Assembly (NCBI GenBank): GCA_964236495.1
Contig: CAXSBR010000004.1
Span: forward strand, 62,001 to 126,000
DNA: 64,000 bases
Origin: CAXSBR01 sp964236495
GTDB taxonomy: Bacteria; Actinomycetota; Actinomycetes; Mycobacteriales; Jatrophihabitantaceae
Reading direction: 5' to 3'
In this document: positions 15,253-23,747 of the stretch, piece by piece
Position numbering within the stretch: the stretch's first letter is position 1
Layout of the letters: every line of letters begins with the position of its first letter
The notes under the pieces: model-generated
Told to the model about the DNA's origin: nothing
Seen by the model: only the letters and a program-made list of their open reading frames with translations
Databases searched by the model: none
Program-made: the position numbers and the translations under genes

Positions 15253-16545
15253 TCAGCCGTCGAAGCCGGGTACGTCAGCGCGACTGACCGACGCTCCCAG
15301 GCTTCGCAGCTGTTCCTCCAGCCGGGCGTAACCGCGGTCGATGTGATGCACGTCGAGCACCTCGGTCACTCCGTCGGCCACCAGCCCAGCCAGAACGAGG
15401 CCGACGCCGGCGCGGATGTCGGTGGCGCGCACCGGAGCCGCGGACAGTCCCTGCTTGCCGCGGACCATCGCGTGGTGGCCGTCGATGCGGACATCTGCGT
15501 TCATCCGTGCGATTTCGTCGCAGAAGACGAACCGCCCGTCGAACAGATTCTCGGTGATCATCGCCGCACCCTCGGACACCGACAGCATCGCGATCGCCTG
15601 TGGCTGCAGATCGGTAGGGAACCCGGGATAAGGCAGGGTGACGACGTCGAAGGCACGCGGCCGACGGTGCATCTGGACGCGCAGCCCGTCGTCGAGCACG
15701 TCGATCACCGCGCCGGCAGTGCCAAGTTTGTCCAGCACTATCCTCAGATCACCGGCCCGTGCACCGCGGATGGTGACGTCGCCCTGCGTCATCGCCGCAC
15801 CGATCGCCCAGGTTCCGGTCACGATCCGGTCCGGCACCGCGGAATGGGTAGTCGGGTGCAGCGAGTCGACGCCCTCGATCTCTAGGGTCGACGAACCGAT
15901 ACCGCCGAGGCGCGCGCCCATCTTTACCAACAGGTTGCACAGGTCCACGATCTCGGGCTCGCGCGCGGCGTTGTCGATGCTGGTGGCGCCCTTGGCCAGC
16001 ACGGCTGCCATCAGCAGGTTCTCCGTGGCGCCCACGCTGGGGAAGTCCAACCAGATCGGTGCACCGTGCAGAGTCGGCGCGTGTGCCACCACGAAGCCGT
16101 GCTCGATCGTGAGGGTGGCGCCCATCCGTTCGAGGCCGGCGAAGTGCATGTCGAGCTTGCGTGAGCCGATGTTGTCGCCGCCGGGCATCGCGACGTGGGC
16201 GCGGCCGGTGCGAGCCAGCAACGGGCCCAGCACGCAGATCGACGCGCGGATCTTGCGTACCAGCTCGTAGGGCGCATCGGAGTTCGGAACGGCCGGTACC
16301 GACACCCGCACACCTTCGGAGCCGTCGGCACCCGCGACGTCGGTCGTCGAGCAGCCCAGCCGCTGCAGGAGCTGATTCATGATCGCCACATCGGCGATGG
16401 CGGGTAGGTTGCCGATCGTCGTCTCACCCTCGGCGAGCAACGTGGCCGCCATCAGCTTCAGCACGCTGTTCTTGGCCCCGACCACGGGTACCTCGCCCGC
16501 CAAACGGGCGCCACCGGTGACGCGAAGTACCTGCACGCGCCTCAT
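15253..16545 (-). CDS. murA: UDP-N-acetylglucosamine 1-carboxyvinyltransferase (MurA), Asp-type
   Basis: This 430-residue enzyme catalyses the first committed step of peptidoglycan synthesis, transfer of enolpyruvate from PEP to UDP-GlcNAc. Conserved features include GAKNSVLKLMAA near residue 23, RKIRAS and the active-site loop PGGDNIGSR. At the position where E. coli has Cys115 this protein has Asp (D124). That substitution is known from M. tuberculosis and chlamydial MurA, where it confers fosfomycin insensitivity. The ATG at 16545 gives the family N-terminus; an in-frame ATG ten codons upstream is possible. It is divergent from the adenosyltransferase gene across a repeat-filled spacer. 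Confidence 0.93.
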   Translation of the reverse strand: MRRVQVLRVTGGARLAGEVPVVGAKNSVLKLMAATLLAEGETTIGNLPAIADVAIMNQLLQRLGCSTTDVAGADGSEGVRVSVPAVPNSDAPYELVRKIRASICVLGPLLARTGRAHVAMPGGDNIGSRKLDMHFAGLERMGATLTIEHGFVVAHAPTLHGAPIWLDFPSVGATENLLMAAVLAKGATSIDNAAREPEIVDLCNLLVKMGARLGGIGSSTLEIEGVDSLHPTTHSAVPDRIVTGTWAIGAAMTQGDVTIRGARAGDLRIVLDKLGTAGAVIDVLDDGLRVQMHRRPRAFDVVTLPYPGFPTDLQPQAIAMLSVSEGAAMITENLFDGRFVFCDEIARMNADVRIDGHHAMVRGKQGLSAAPVRATDIRAGVGLVLAGLVADGVTEVLDVHHIDRGYARLEEQLRSLGASVSRADVPGFDG

Positions 16546-16631
16546 CGTAGGTGGCGGGTTGCAGCCGGTCATTGCACTGCCCGGCACTCGGCGGCGTGGC
16601 GTCGACCGCAGCGGCCGTTCGCCGATGACGT

Positions 16632-16860
16632 CTTTGCTGGCGCTACTGCCGGTTTGACTCGGCGTCGCGCAAGGTCGGGCAGCAACGCCGGCCCGCCGCG
16701 CCACTCGATGCACATGGCTTCGGCCGGATTCACGGCCATCCGCCGTCGCAAGTTGGCCACCGCAGCCAAGACTTTGCTGCTTCAACTGCCGGCATCGGCT
16801 CGGCATCGCGCAAGCTCAGGCAGCAACGCCGACTCGCCGCGCCACTCAGTGCCGGTGCAA
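16632..16860. repeat. Two copies of a roughly 75-bp intergenic repeat with internal inverted repeat
   Basis: The block starting TTTGCTGGCGCTACTGCCGG at about 16632 and the block starting TTTGCTGCTTCAACTGCCGG at about 16773 are direct repeats. Both continue through CGCGCAAG-GTC/CTC-GGGCAGCAACGCC and end near GCCGCGCCACTC. Inside each copy TTGCTGC... and ...GGCAGCAA form an inverted pair. A short GCGGC-rich microsatellite follows at about 16897-16920. The region separates divergent murA and the adenosyltransferase gene and has no gene of its own. Confidence 0.8.
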
Positions 16861-16953
16861 CCGAGCCGACCCGCGGGCGTTGGCCGCCATAGCTGGTCGC
16901 GGCGCGGCGCGGCGCGGCGCTCGAAGGTCGCCGTCGGCTGGCAGCATGAGGTG

Positions 16954-17526
16954 GTGGCCGTACATCTCACCCGCATCTACACCCGCACCGGCGACGACGG
17001 CACCACCGCGCTGGGCGATGGAAGCCGGGTTGCCAAGACTGATGCCCGGGTGGCGACCTTTGCCGACGTCGATGAGACCAATTCCGCGATCGGCATGGCA
17101 CTCGCGTTGGGCAATCTGCCGTCCGAGGTGGCGACGGTGCTGCGGCAGGTACAGAACGACCTGTTCGACGTAGGCGCCGATCTGTGCACACCGCTGCGGC
17201 CCGACCCGCCATATCCTGCACTGCGGATCACCGATGCCTACGTGCAGCACCTGGAGCGTTGGTGCGACGAGTTCAACGCGTCGCTGAGCACGCTGGACAG
17301 TTTCATCCTGCCCGGCGGCACGGCGGGGGCAGCGCTCCTACACACCGCACGCACCGTGGCACGACGAGCCGAGCGCAGCGCCTGGCTGCTCTCCGAGGCG
17401 GACGCCGAGTCAGTCAATGAGCTGGCCGTGCAATACCTGAACCGGCTCTCGGACCTGCTGTTCATCCTGGCCCGGTGCGCCAACCCGGACGGCGACGTGC
17501 TCTGGCGGCCCGGCGGCGACAGCTAG
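16954..17526 (+). CDS. Cob(I)yrinic acid a,c-diamide adenosyltransferase, PduO type
   Basis: This 190-residue protein matches ATP:cob(I)alamin adenosyltransferases of the PduO class, which form adenosylcobalamin. The N-terminal ATP-binding TRTGDDGTTALGDGSRVAK, the central QNDLFDVGADLCTP and the C-terminal AVQYLNRLSDLLFILAR helix with RSAWLL are all present. The GTG at 16954 reproduces the VAVHLTRIYTRTGDDG start of mycobacterial Rv1314c homologues; sequence upstream in frame derives from the intergenic repeat. It is a single gene on the plus strand convergent with the DUF2550 gene. Confidence 0.9.
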   Translation: MAVHLTRIYTRTGDDGTTALGDGSRVAKTDARVATFADVDETNSAIGMALALGNLPSEVATVLRQVQNDLFDVGADLCTPLRPDPPYPALRITDAYVQHLERWCDEFNASLSTLDSFILPGGTAGAALLHTARTVARRAERSAWLLSEADAESVNELAVQYLNRLSDLLFILARCANPDGDVLWRPGGDS

Positions 17527-17582
17527 CGCGTCGCCGGGCACTGCGCTGGCGGCCCCGTACACCAGCAGACTGACCGCCCCTC

Positions 17583-17692
17583 GAGCAGTCAGTGAGGTGT
17601 GAACGCCGCTAGCCGCCGATGGGCAGTCAGTGCGGTGCGAACGCCGCCAGCCGGCCCATGGGCAGTCAGTGCGGCGCGGACGCCTCCAGCCA
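17583..17692. repeat. Three tandem copies of a roughly 39-bp repeat at the end of the DUF2550 gene
   Basis: Units starting at about 17583, 17621 and 17660 share GCAGTCAGTGCGGTGCGAACGCC and diverge slightly. The third unit overlaps the last codons and stop of the DUF2550 gene. The first two therefore look like duplications of that gene's 3' end into the intergenic space. Confidence 0.88.
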
Positions 17693-18079
17693 GGACAGAA
17701 ATCCCGTGACAGCAGCCTCGGACAGCGCCAGTGACACCCTGGAGTCCATCGATCGGCACTCGACTATGACGGAGTCCGCCGGTACCACTGGCTCGCTACT
17801 GCGCCGGCGCCGTTGCCCGATCACTTCTAAGTCGGCGCGTCGCAGCGCCTTCGTCGGGCGGCGGGTGGGGCGGAACGCGCCATACCAGAGGAGCTCGTCG
17901 CCGGCGTAGCGCCCCACCCCTAGGCGCCAGGCCTCGTTTTCGATGCGCAGGACCAACGGAACGCCGCCGGGCCGGCCCAACAGTCGGCGTCCGCGCACCA
18001 TCACCAGCGCCAGGTAGATGCCGGCCAGAACTATCAGCGCCGCTATGCCGAGTGCAGAACCCAGCTCGACGGATCTCAC
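17666..18079 (-). CDS. DUF2550 family membrane protein
   Basis: This 137-residue protein has an N-terminal transmembrane segment (about residues 8-28), followed by RRLLGRPGGVPLVLRIENEAWRLGVGRYAGDELLWYG-type sequence that defines DUF2550. In mycobacteria the homologue Rv1312 directly follows atpC, as here. The function is unknown. The conserved synteny suggests it is co-transcribed with the ATP synthase genes. The start is GTG, 53 bp after the atpC stop. Confidence 0.87.
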   Translation of the reverse strand: MRSVELGSALGIAALIVLAGIYLALVMVRGRRLLGRPGGVPLVLRIENEAWRLGVGRYAGDELLWYGAFRPTRRPTKALRRADLEVIGQRRRRSSEPVVPADSVIVECRSMDSRVSLALSEAAVTGFLSWLEASAPH

Positions 18080-18132
18080 GGTGCGACGGAATGAACGGCG
18101 GTGGGCAAATTATGCGACAGCTAGACCGCGGC

Positions 18133-18519
18133 TCAGACCTGTTCCCCGGCAGCGCGTAAGCGCGCCATGGCACGGTCCCGGGCGGCCACGGATTCGTCGT
18201 CGGTCTTGCTGTCCAGGCTGGACAGCGTCTCCCGGGCGCGCGCGACGTCGATCTCGTCGGCCGTCTCGGCTACTTCGGCGAGGATCGACACGCCGTCGGG
18301 ACGCACCGACAGGCTGCCGTTGTGGACCGCGACTCGCAGTTCGGCTTCGCCCTCACGCTGGATGCGCACTATCCAGCCGGGTACCAGCGTCGCCAGCAGC
18401 GGCGAGTGCCCAGCCATGATGCCGATCTCGCCTTCGGTGGTGCGGGCATAGACGGCAGTTGCCTCGCCCGACCACAGCGGCCGTTCAACCGAGACGAGCT
18501 CGACCTGCATGGTTGCCAT
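18133..18519 (-). CDS. atpC: F1F0 ATP synthase epsilon subunit
   Basis: This 128-residue epsilon subunit sits on the central stalk of F1 and regulates ATP hydrolysis. The N-terminal beta-sandwich (MQVELVSVERPLWSGEA, GEIGIMAGHSPLLATL) is intact. The C-terminal helical part (ARARETLSSLDSKTDD...) is short, as in actinobacteria. It is the last atp gene, 96 bp after atpD. Confidence 0.96.
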   Translation of the reverse strand: MATMQVELVSVERPLWSGEATAVYARTTEGEIGIMAGHSPLLATLVPGWIVRIQREGEAELRVAVHNGSLSVRPDGVSILAEVAETADEIDVARARETLSSLDSKTDDESVAARDRAMARLRAAGEQV

Positions 18520-18615
18520 TTCTAAAACTCCATAACGGTGGACTGAGCGAGAAGAGCTGCTAACGCAGACGACGGTGTGGGCGTGCCGATCGCATGCCCG
18601 AGCCGCCGCGGCGGA

Positions 18616-20058
18616 TCAGGATTGCAGCTGCTTGGCCTTCGCCTCGAGATCTTCCAGGCCGCCGCACATGAAGAATGCCTGCTCCGGGAAGTGGTCGAAG
18701 TCGCCCTGGGTCAGGCGCTTGAACGCGTCGATCGTCTCCTCGATGGGAACGAAGGACCCCTCGATGCCGGTGAACTGCCTGGCCACGAACGTGTTCTGGG
18801 AGAGGAAGCGCTCGATCCGGCGCGCCCGGTTCACCAGCACCTTGTCCTCTTCGGACAGCTCGTCGATGCCGAGGATGGCGATGATGTCCTGCAACTCCTT
18901 GTAGCGCTGCAGAATGCGCTTGGTCTCCTGGGCAACGTTGTAGTGCTCCTCGCCGACGTAGCGGGGGTCGAGAATGCGCGACGTGGAGTCCAGCGGGTCG
19001 ACGGCGGGATAGATGCCCTTTTCGGAGATAGGACGGGAAAGCACCGTCGTCGCGTCGAGGTGGGCAAAGGTGGTGTGCGGTGCGGGGTCAGTGATGTCGT
19101 CCGCAGGCACGTAGATGGCCTGCAGCGAGGTGATCGAGTGGCCTCGGGTGGAGGTGATGCGCTCCTGAAGCTGACCCATCTCATCGGCCAGCGTGGGCTG
19201 GTAGCCCACCGCCGACGGCATCCGGCCCAGCAGCGTGGATACCTCGGAACCGGCCTGGGTGAAGCGGAAGATGTTGTCGATGAACAGCAGCACGTCCTGG
19301 TTCTGGACGTCGCGGAAGTACTCCGCCATCGTCAACGCCGACAGCGCAACCCGAAGCCGCGTGCCCGGCGGCTCGTCCATCTGACCGAACACCAGTGCGG
19401 TCTTGTCGATGACGCCGGAGTCACGCATCTCGGCGATCAAGTCGTTGCCTTCGCGGGTCCGCTCCCCCACGCCGGCGAACACCGACACACCACCGAAGTT
19501 CTCCGCCACGCGGTAGATCATTTCCTGGATCAGGACCGTCTTGCCGACGCCGGCACCGCCGAACAGGCCGATCTTGCCGCCCAGCACATAGGGGCTCAGC
19601 AGGTCGATGACCTTGATGCCGGTGGCAAAGATCTCGGTCTTGCCCTCGAGCTGGTCGAACGCGGGCGGTTCGCGGTGGATCGGCCAGCGCACCTTGATGT
19701 CGAGTTCGGATTCGTCGACATCCAGCGGCTTGCCCAGCGCGTTGAAAACGTGGCCCTTGGTCACGTCGCCGACCGGTACCGTGATCGGGCCGCCGGTGTT
19801 GGTGACGATCGCACCGCGGATGAGACCGTCGGTGGGCTGCAATGCGATGGCACGCACCATGTCGTCGCCGATGTGCTGCGCTACTTCGAGCGTCATCATC
19901 TTGGCGACCTCGGGCAGCTCGATCTGGACGGTCAGTGCCGCGTTCAGCTCCGGCATCGAGTCCCGGCCGAACTCCACGTCGACGACGGGCCCGATCACCC
20001 GGGCTACTCGCCCGGTGGCCATCGTGGTGCTGTCGGTCTCGGACACAGTTGCGGTCAT
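18616..20058 (-). CDS. atpD: F1F0 ATP synthase beta subunit
   Basis: This 480-residue catalytic subunit has the P-loop GGAGVGKTVLIQEMI, the Walker B region VLLFIDNIFRFTQAGSEVS and the DELSEED-region lever (IDELSEEDKVLVNRARRIERF). Its ATG overlaps the atpG stop as TGATG, so translation is coupled. The length is normal for the family. Confidence 0.98.
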   Translation of the reverse strand: MTATVSETDSTTMATGRVARVIGPVVDVEFGRDSMPELNAALTVQIELPEVAKMMTLEVAQHIGDDMVRAIALQPTDGLIRGAIVTNTGGPITVPVGDVTKGHVFNALGKPLDVDESELDIKVRWPIHREPPAFDQLEGKTEIFATGIKVIDLLSPYVLGGKIGLFGGAGVGKTVLIQEMIYRVAENFGGVSVFAGVGERTREGNDLIAEMRDSGVIDKTALVFGQMDEPPGTRLRVALSALTMAEYFRDVQNQDVLLFIDNIFRFTQAGSEVSTLLGRMPSAVGYQPTLADEMGQLQERITSTRGHSITSLQAIYVPADDITDPAPHTTFAHLDATTVLSRPISEKGIYPAVDPLDSTSRILDPRYVGEEHYNVAQETKRILQRYKELQDIIAILGIDELSEEDKVLVNRARRIERFLSQNTFVARQFTGIEGSFVPIEETIDAFKRLTQGDFDHFPEQAFFMCGGLEDLEAKAKQLQS

Positions 20059-21032
20059 CAGTAGTCACTTCCTGCTGAGGCGAGCGCGTCGGCGCCGCCG
20101 ACGATCTCGCTGATTTCCTGGGTGATCTCGGCCTGACGTGCCTGATTGGCCAGCCGGATGTAGGTCTTGGCGAGGTCGTCGGCGTTGTCGCTGGCCGACT
20201 TCATGGCACGTCGCCGGGAGGCCGACTCCGACGTCGCGGCCTCCAGCAGCGCCGAGTAGATCCGCGCGCTGATGTAGCGAGGAAGCAGGGATGCCAGCAA
20301 CAGCTCGGGCTCGGGCTCGAAGTCGTATTCCGGCTTCGGCTGCCCCGAGTCGTCGCGGTCCTCCGACGACGCTTGCTTGTCCTCGGCAGCCGCATCGGTG
20401 CCGGTGTCCGTGCCCATATCAGCCGCTCGAACCGGCGCAACCTGGGCAACGGTCGGGATTTGCGAGATCATCGACGCGAACCGGGTGTAGACCACGAACA
20501 GCTCGTCGATACCGGGCTCGCCGTTTGCCTCGCCCTCGCTGGTGGCAGCGACCGCCGCCACGACTGCGTCCGTCGCGGGCTTGGCGTTGACGAACTGTGG
20601 CTGCTCGGAGAATCCGGTCCACGTGCCGGCCAGTGGACGGTTGCGGAAGCGGTAGTAGCCGGTTCCCTTGCGCCCGATGACGTAGAGAACGGGCTCCTTG
20701 CCCTCAGTGCGGATCCGCTCAGAGAGCTCGTTGGTACGGCGGATGACATTGGCGTTGTAGCCACCGGCCAGGCCGCGGTCGCTGGTGATGAGCAGGATCC
20801 CTGATCGGCGCGGGTTGTCCGTGCCTGTCAGCATCGGGTGCTTCAGAGAAGCATTGCGGCCCAACGCGGCCAGGGCGCGGGTCAGCTCGTCGGTGTAGGG
20901 ACGGGCTGCGTTCATCCGGTTCTGCGACTTGACGATGCGCGAGGCGGCGATGAGCTCCATCGCCTTGGTGATCTTCTTGGTCGACTGCACCGACCTGATT
21001 CGACGGCGGTAGACCCGCAGCTGCGCTCCCAT
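20058..21032 (-). CDS. atpG: F1F0 ATP synthase gamma subunit with acidic insert
   Basis: The 324-residue gamma subunit forms the rotating central shaft. The N- and C-terminal coiled-coil helices (RVYRRRIRSVQSTKKITKAMELIAASRI and ...MKSASDNADDLAKTYIRLANQARQAEITQEISEIVGG) are intact. Residues about 204-240 form an Asp/Glu-rich, low-complexity insertion that E. coli gamma lacks. Actinobacterial gamma subunits do carry extra loops, but this one looks long. The gene begins 3 bp after the atpA stop. Confidence 0.96.
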   Translation of the reverse strand: MGAQLRVYRRRIRSVQSTKKITKAMELIAASRIVKSQNRMNAARPYTDELTRALAALGRNASLKHPMLTGTDNPRRSGILLITSDRGLAGGYNANVIRRTNELSERIRTEGKEPVLYVIGRKGTGYYRFRNRPLAGTWTGFSEQPQFVNAKPATDAVVAAVAATSEGEANGEPGIDELFVVYTRFASMISQIPTVAQVAPVRAADMGTDTGTDAAAEDKQASSEDRDDSGQPKPEYDFEPEPELLLASLLPRYISARIYSALLEAATSESASRRRAMKSASDNADDLAKTYIRLANQARQAEITQEISEIVGGADALASAGSDY

Positions 21033-21035
21033 CGA

Positions 21036-22763
21036 CTACCGCGCGTCCAGCGAGGTGGCGCCACCGGAGGATGCGGCCGGGCTGGAACTCGTCTGGCCGG
21101 CGTTGCCCTGCTCTACCTGCTGCGGGCTCTGGTCTGCCGTCGACGGGGGTGCGGCCGGGCTCGAATTGGAATGCTGGGCCGCCTGCTGAGCCGGCGGCGA
21201 GTCAGGGCTCTTCTGCTCATCGCCACTGCCGAACTGGGACTTGACCGTCGCGGTCACCCGCTCGAGTGCAGCGATGGTGTCGTCGTCGAGCTTGCCGGTG
21301 GTCGCGATCGCGTCGAAGATGCCTTGCTCGTTGTGCGCGATGTAGGAGTGCAGCTCGCCCTCGAATCGGCGGATATCGCCGACCGGGACATCATCGAGCT
21401 GTCCGGTGGTGCCGGCCCAGATGGAGACGACCTCGCGTTCGAGCGGGAACGGGCTGGACTGGGGCTGCTTGAGCAGCTCGACCAGCCGCGAGCCCCGCGC
21501 CAGCTGCTGCTGGCTGGCCTTGTCCAGATCGGAGCCGAAGGCGGCGAACGCCTCGAGCTCGCGGAACTGGGCAAGGTCGACCCGCAGCCGGCCGGCGACA
21601 GACTTCATCGCCTTGGACTGAGCTGCACCGCCGACGCGCGACACCGAAATGCCCACGTTGATGGCCGGACGGACGCCGGAGTTGAACAGGTCGGTCTCCA
21701 GGAAGCACTGGCCATCAGTGATGGAGATGACGTTGGTCGGAATGTAGGCCGACACGTCGTTGCCCTTGGTCTCGATGATCGGCAGACCGGTCATAGACCC
21801 GCCGCCCAGTTCGTCGGACAGTTTCGCGCAGCGTTCGAGCAGCCGTGAGTGCAGGTAGAACACATCGCCGGGGTAGGCCTCGCGGCCCGGTGGGCGGCGC
21901 AGCAGAAGCGACACCGCGCGGTAGGCCTCTGCCTGCTTGGTCAGGTCGTCGAAAACGATGAGCACGTGCTTGCCGGCGTACATCCAGTGCTGTCCGATGG
22001 TCGAACCGGTGTAGGGCGCCAGGTATTTGAAGCCGGCCGAGTCCGATGCGGGCGCGGCGACGATGGTGGTGTATTCCAAGGCGCCGGCGTCCTCGAGCGT
22101 TTGGCGGACGCTGGAGATGGTGGAGCCCTTCTGCCCGATGGCAACGTAGATGCAGCGCAGCTGCTTGGCCGGATCGCCGGTCGCCCAGTTGTCGCGCTGA
22201 TTGATGATGGCGTCGATGGCGACGGTCGTCTTGCCGGTCTGACGGTCACCGATGATGAGCTGGCGCTGGCCGCGACCGATCGCCGTCATCGAGTCGACGG
22301 CCTTGATGCCGGTGAGCATGGACTCGCGCACTTCCTGGCGCTGCACGACCGTGGGCGCCTGGAGCTCCAGGGCACGGGTTGCCTCGGCCTCGATCTCGCC
22401 CAGGCCGTCGATGGGTGCTCCGAGCGGGTTGACGACCCGGCCCAGGAAGTTGTCACCGACGGGAACCGACAGGATCTCGCCCGTGCGTCGGACTTCCTGT
22501 CCCTCCTCGATGTGCTCGCCATTACCGAGGATCACGCAGCCGATGTCGCGCACGTCCAGGTTCAGCGCCAGGCCGCGTACACCGCCCTCGAACTCGAGCA
22601 GCTCGTTGGTCATCGCGCTGGGCAGACCCTCGACATGGGCGATGCCGTCGCCGGTGTCGACAACCACACCGACCTCTTCGCGCGAGGTCTGCGGAGTGTA
22701 GGAGGAGACGTAGCTGGCAATGGCACTGCGGATCTCGTCGGTGGAGATCGTCAACTCTGTCAT
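21036..22763 (-). CDS. atpA: F1F0 ATP synthase alpha subunit with long disordered C-terminal tail
   Basis: This 575-residue non-catalytic alpha subunit contains the P-loop GDRQTGKTTVAIDAI and the expected barrel, nucleotide and helical domains up to about residue 511. The remaining roughly 64 residues are Ser/Pro/Gln/Ala-rich and probably unstructured. Mycobacterial alpha subunits also have a C-terminal extension, known to restrain ATP hydrolysis; this tail is longer than the roughly 35 residues I recall there. A 168-bp gap separates it from atpH upstream. Confidence 0.97.
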   Translation of the reverse strand: MTELTISTDEIRSAIASYVSSYTPQTSREEVGVVVDTGDGIAHVEGLPSAMTNELLEFEGGVRGLALNLDVRDIGCVILGNGEHIEEGQEVRRTGEILSVPVGDNFLGRVVNPLGAPIDGLGEIEAEATRALELQAPTVVQRQEVRESMLTGIKAVDSMTAIGRGQRQLIIGDRQTGKTTVAIDAIINQRDNWATGDPAKQLRCIYVAIGQKGSTISSVRQTLEDAGALEYTTIVAAPASDSAGFKYLAPYTGSTIGQHWMYAGKHVLIVFDDLTKQAEAYRAVSLLLRRPPGREAYPGDVFYLHSRLLERCAKLSDELGGGSMTGLPIIETKGNDVSAYIPTNVISITDGQCFLETDLFNSGVRPAINVGISVSRVGGAAQSKAMKSVAGRLRVDLAQFRELEAFAAFGSDLDKASQQQLARGSRLVELLKQPQSSPFPLEREVVSIWAGTTGQLDDVPVGDIRRFEGELHSYIAHNEQGIFDAIATTGKLDDDTIAALERVTATVKSQFGSGDEQKSPDSPPAQQAAQHSNSSPAAPPSTADQSPQQVEQGNAGQTSSSPAASSGGATSLDAR

Positions 22764-22931
22764 GGGGAAATCCCTGTCTGCTCGATCGAGTCCCGCTCGG
22801 TTGTCGCTGGGCCGTGCTGTCGTCGGTGAGGCTGGTAACAGTCATTCTGCTCGGCCCCGGAGCTCGGTGCCGCCGTGCTTGCTTTGCGCGCGTCGAGGTC
22901 AGTACGTCGTTGAGTGGATCGGTGCTGCCGG

Positions 22932-23747
22932 TCAGCCGGCCAGTTCTGCGCGCACGGTCGCCAGGCGGTACTCGACGCTGCCGTCGATGACTTCGTTGCC
23001 CACCCGGATGACCAAGCCACCGCGCACAGAGGCGTCGACCTGCGTGCGCACGGTGATGGCGCGGCCGTAGATGTGGGTCAACGCCGCACCTAACCGGTTG
23101 AGTTGGACATCGCTGAGTGGAACCGCTGAGGTGACGTCGGCAACGGATCGGCCGCGCCGGGAAGCGGTGAGATCGAGCAGGTCGTCCACGGCCAGCTCGA
23201 CGGTGCGCTTGCGGTTGCTGCGCACTCCTTGGTCCAGCAGGGCCGCGGTGACCGGGTCGACTTTGCTCCCCAGCACGTCGGTCAACAGCGCGCTGCGTCG
23301 CTGCGCAGGGACGGACTGGTCGTCGAGCAGAACGCGCAGTGGGTCGTTACCCCGCACGATCCGCCCGAAGCGAAAGAGTTGATCCTCTACGTCGTCCAGA
23401 TGACCGGCCTTGTCCGCAGCGCCCAGCAGCAACGTGTCACCGGCGATCGACAGGGCGTCGGTCATGTCCCACGGGTTGGACCACCGACTGATGACGACTC
23501 GCTGAACCAGTTCGACCGCCGAAGCAGAGATCTTGCCGGTGAACACTGCCCCGGCGAGCTGGCTGCGGGCGTCGGCTGCAGTGGACGGGTCAGCCAAAGC
23601 CCTGCGCAACCGCGGCTGGGCAGAGAGCAACCGGCTGACGGCATGTGCATCCTGGCCGACCTTTTCCAGGCCCGACCCGGCCCTGATGAACGACTCCAGC
23701 TGGGGTTCCAGCTGGGCCATGGCCACCCGGCTGGCGGAGTGGATCAC
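22932..23747 (-). CDS. atpH: F1F0 ATP synthase delta subunit
   Basis: This 271-residue stator subunit connects F1 to the b subunits. The length is typical of actinobacterial delta and longer than the roughly 177 residues of E. coli. The conserved C-terminal segment (RAITVRTQVDASVRGGLVIRVGNEVIDGSV in part) is present. It is not fused to a second b-like domain as in mycobacteria, where AtpH is a b-delta fusion. Its start overlaps the atpF stop by 4 bp. Confidence 0.94.
   Translation of the reverse strand: MIHSASRVAMAQLEPQLESFIRAGSGLEKVGQDAHAVSRLLSAQPRLRRALADPSTAADARSQLAGAVFTGKISASAVELVQRVVISRWSNPWDMTDALSIAGDTLLLGAADKAGHLDDVEDQLFRFGRIVRGNDPLRVLLDDQSVPAQRRSALLTDVLGSKVDPVTAALLDQGVRSNRKRTVELAVDDLLDLTASRRGRSVADVTSAVPLSDVQLNRLGAALTHIYGRAITVRTQVDASVRGGLVIRVGNEVIDGSVEYRLATVRAELAG

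Noticed and set aside
18577..20064. Long plus-strand open frame opposite atpD
   Set aside because: An antisense shadow caused by GC-rich codon bias; atpD on the other strand is certain.
22764..22931. Possible small gene between atpH and atpA
   Set aside because: Open frames here are short, lack conserved sequence and do not match any atp-linked protein I know.
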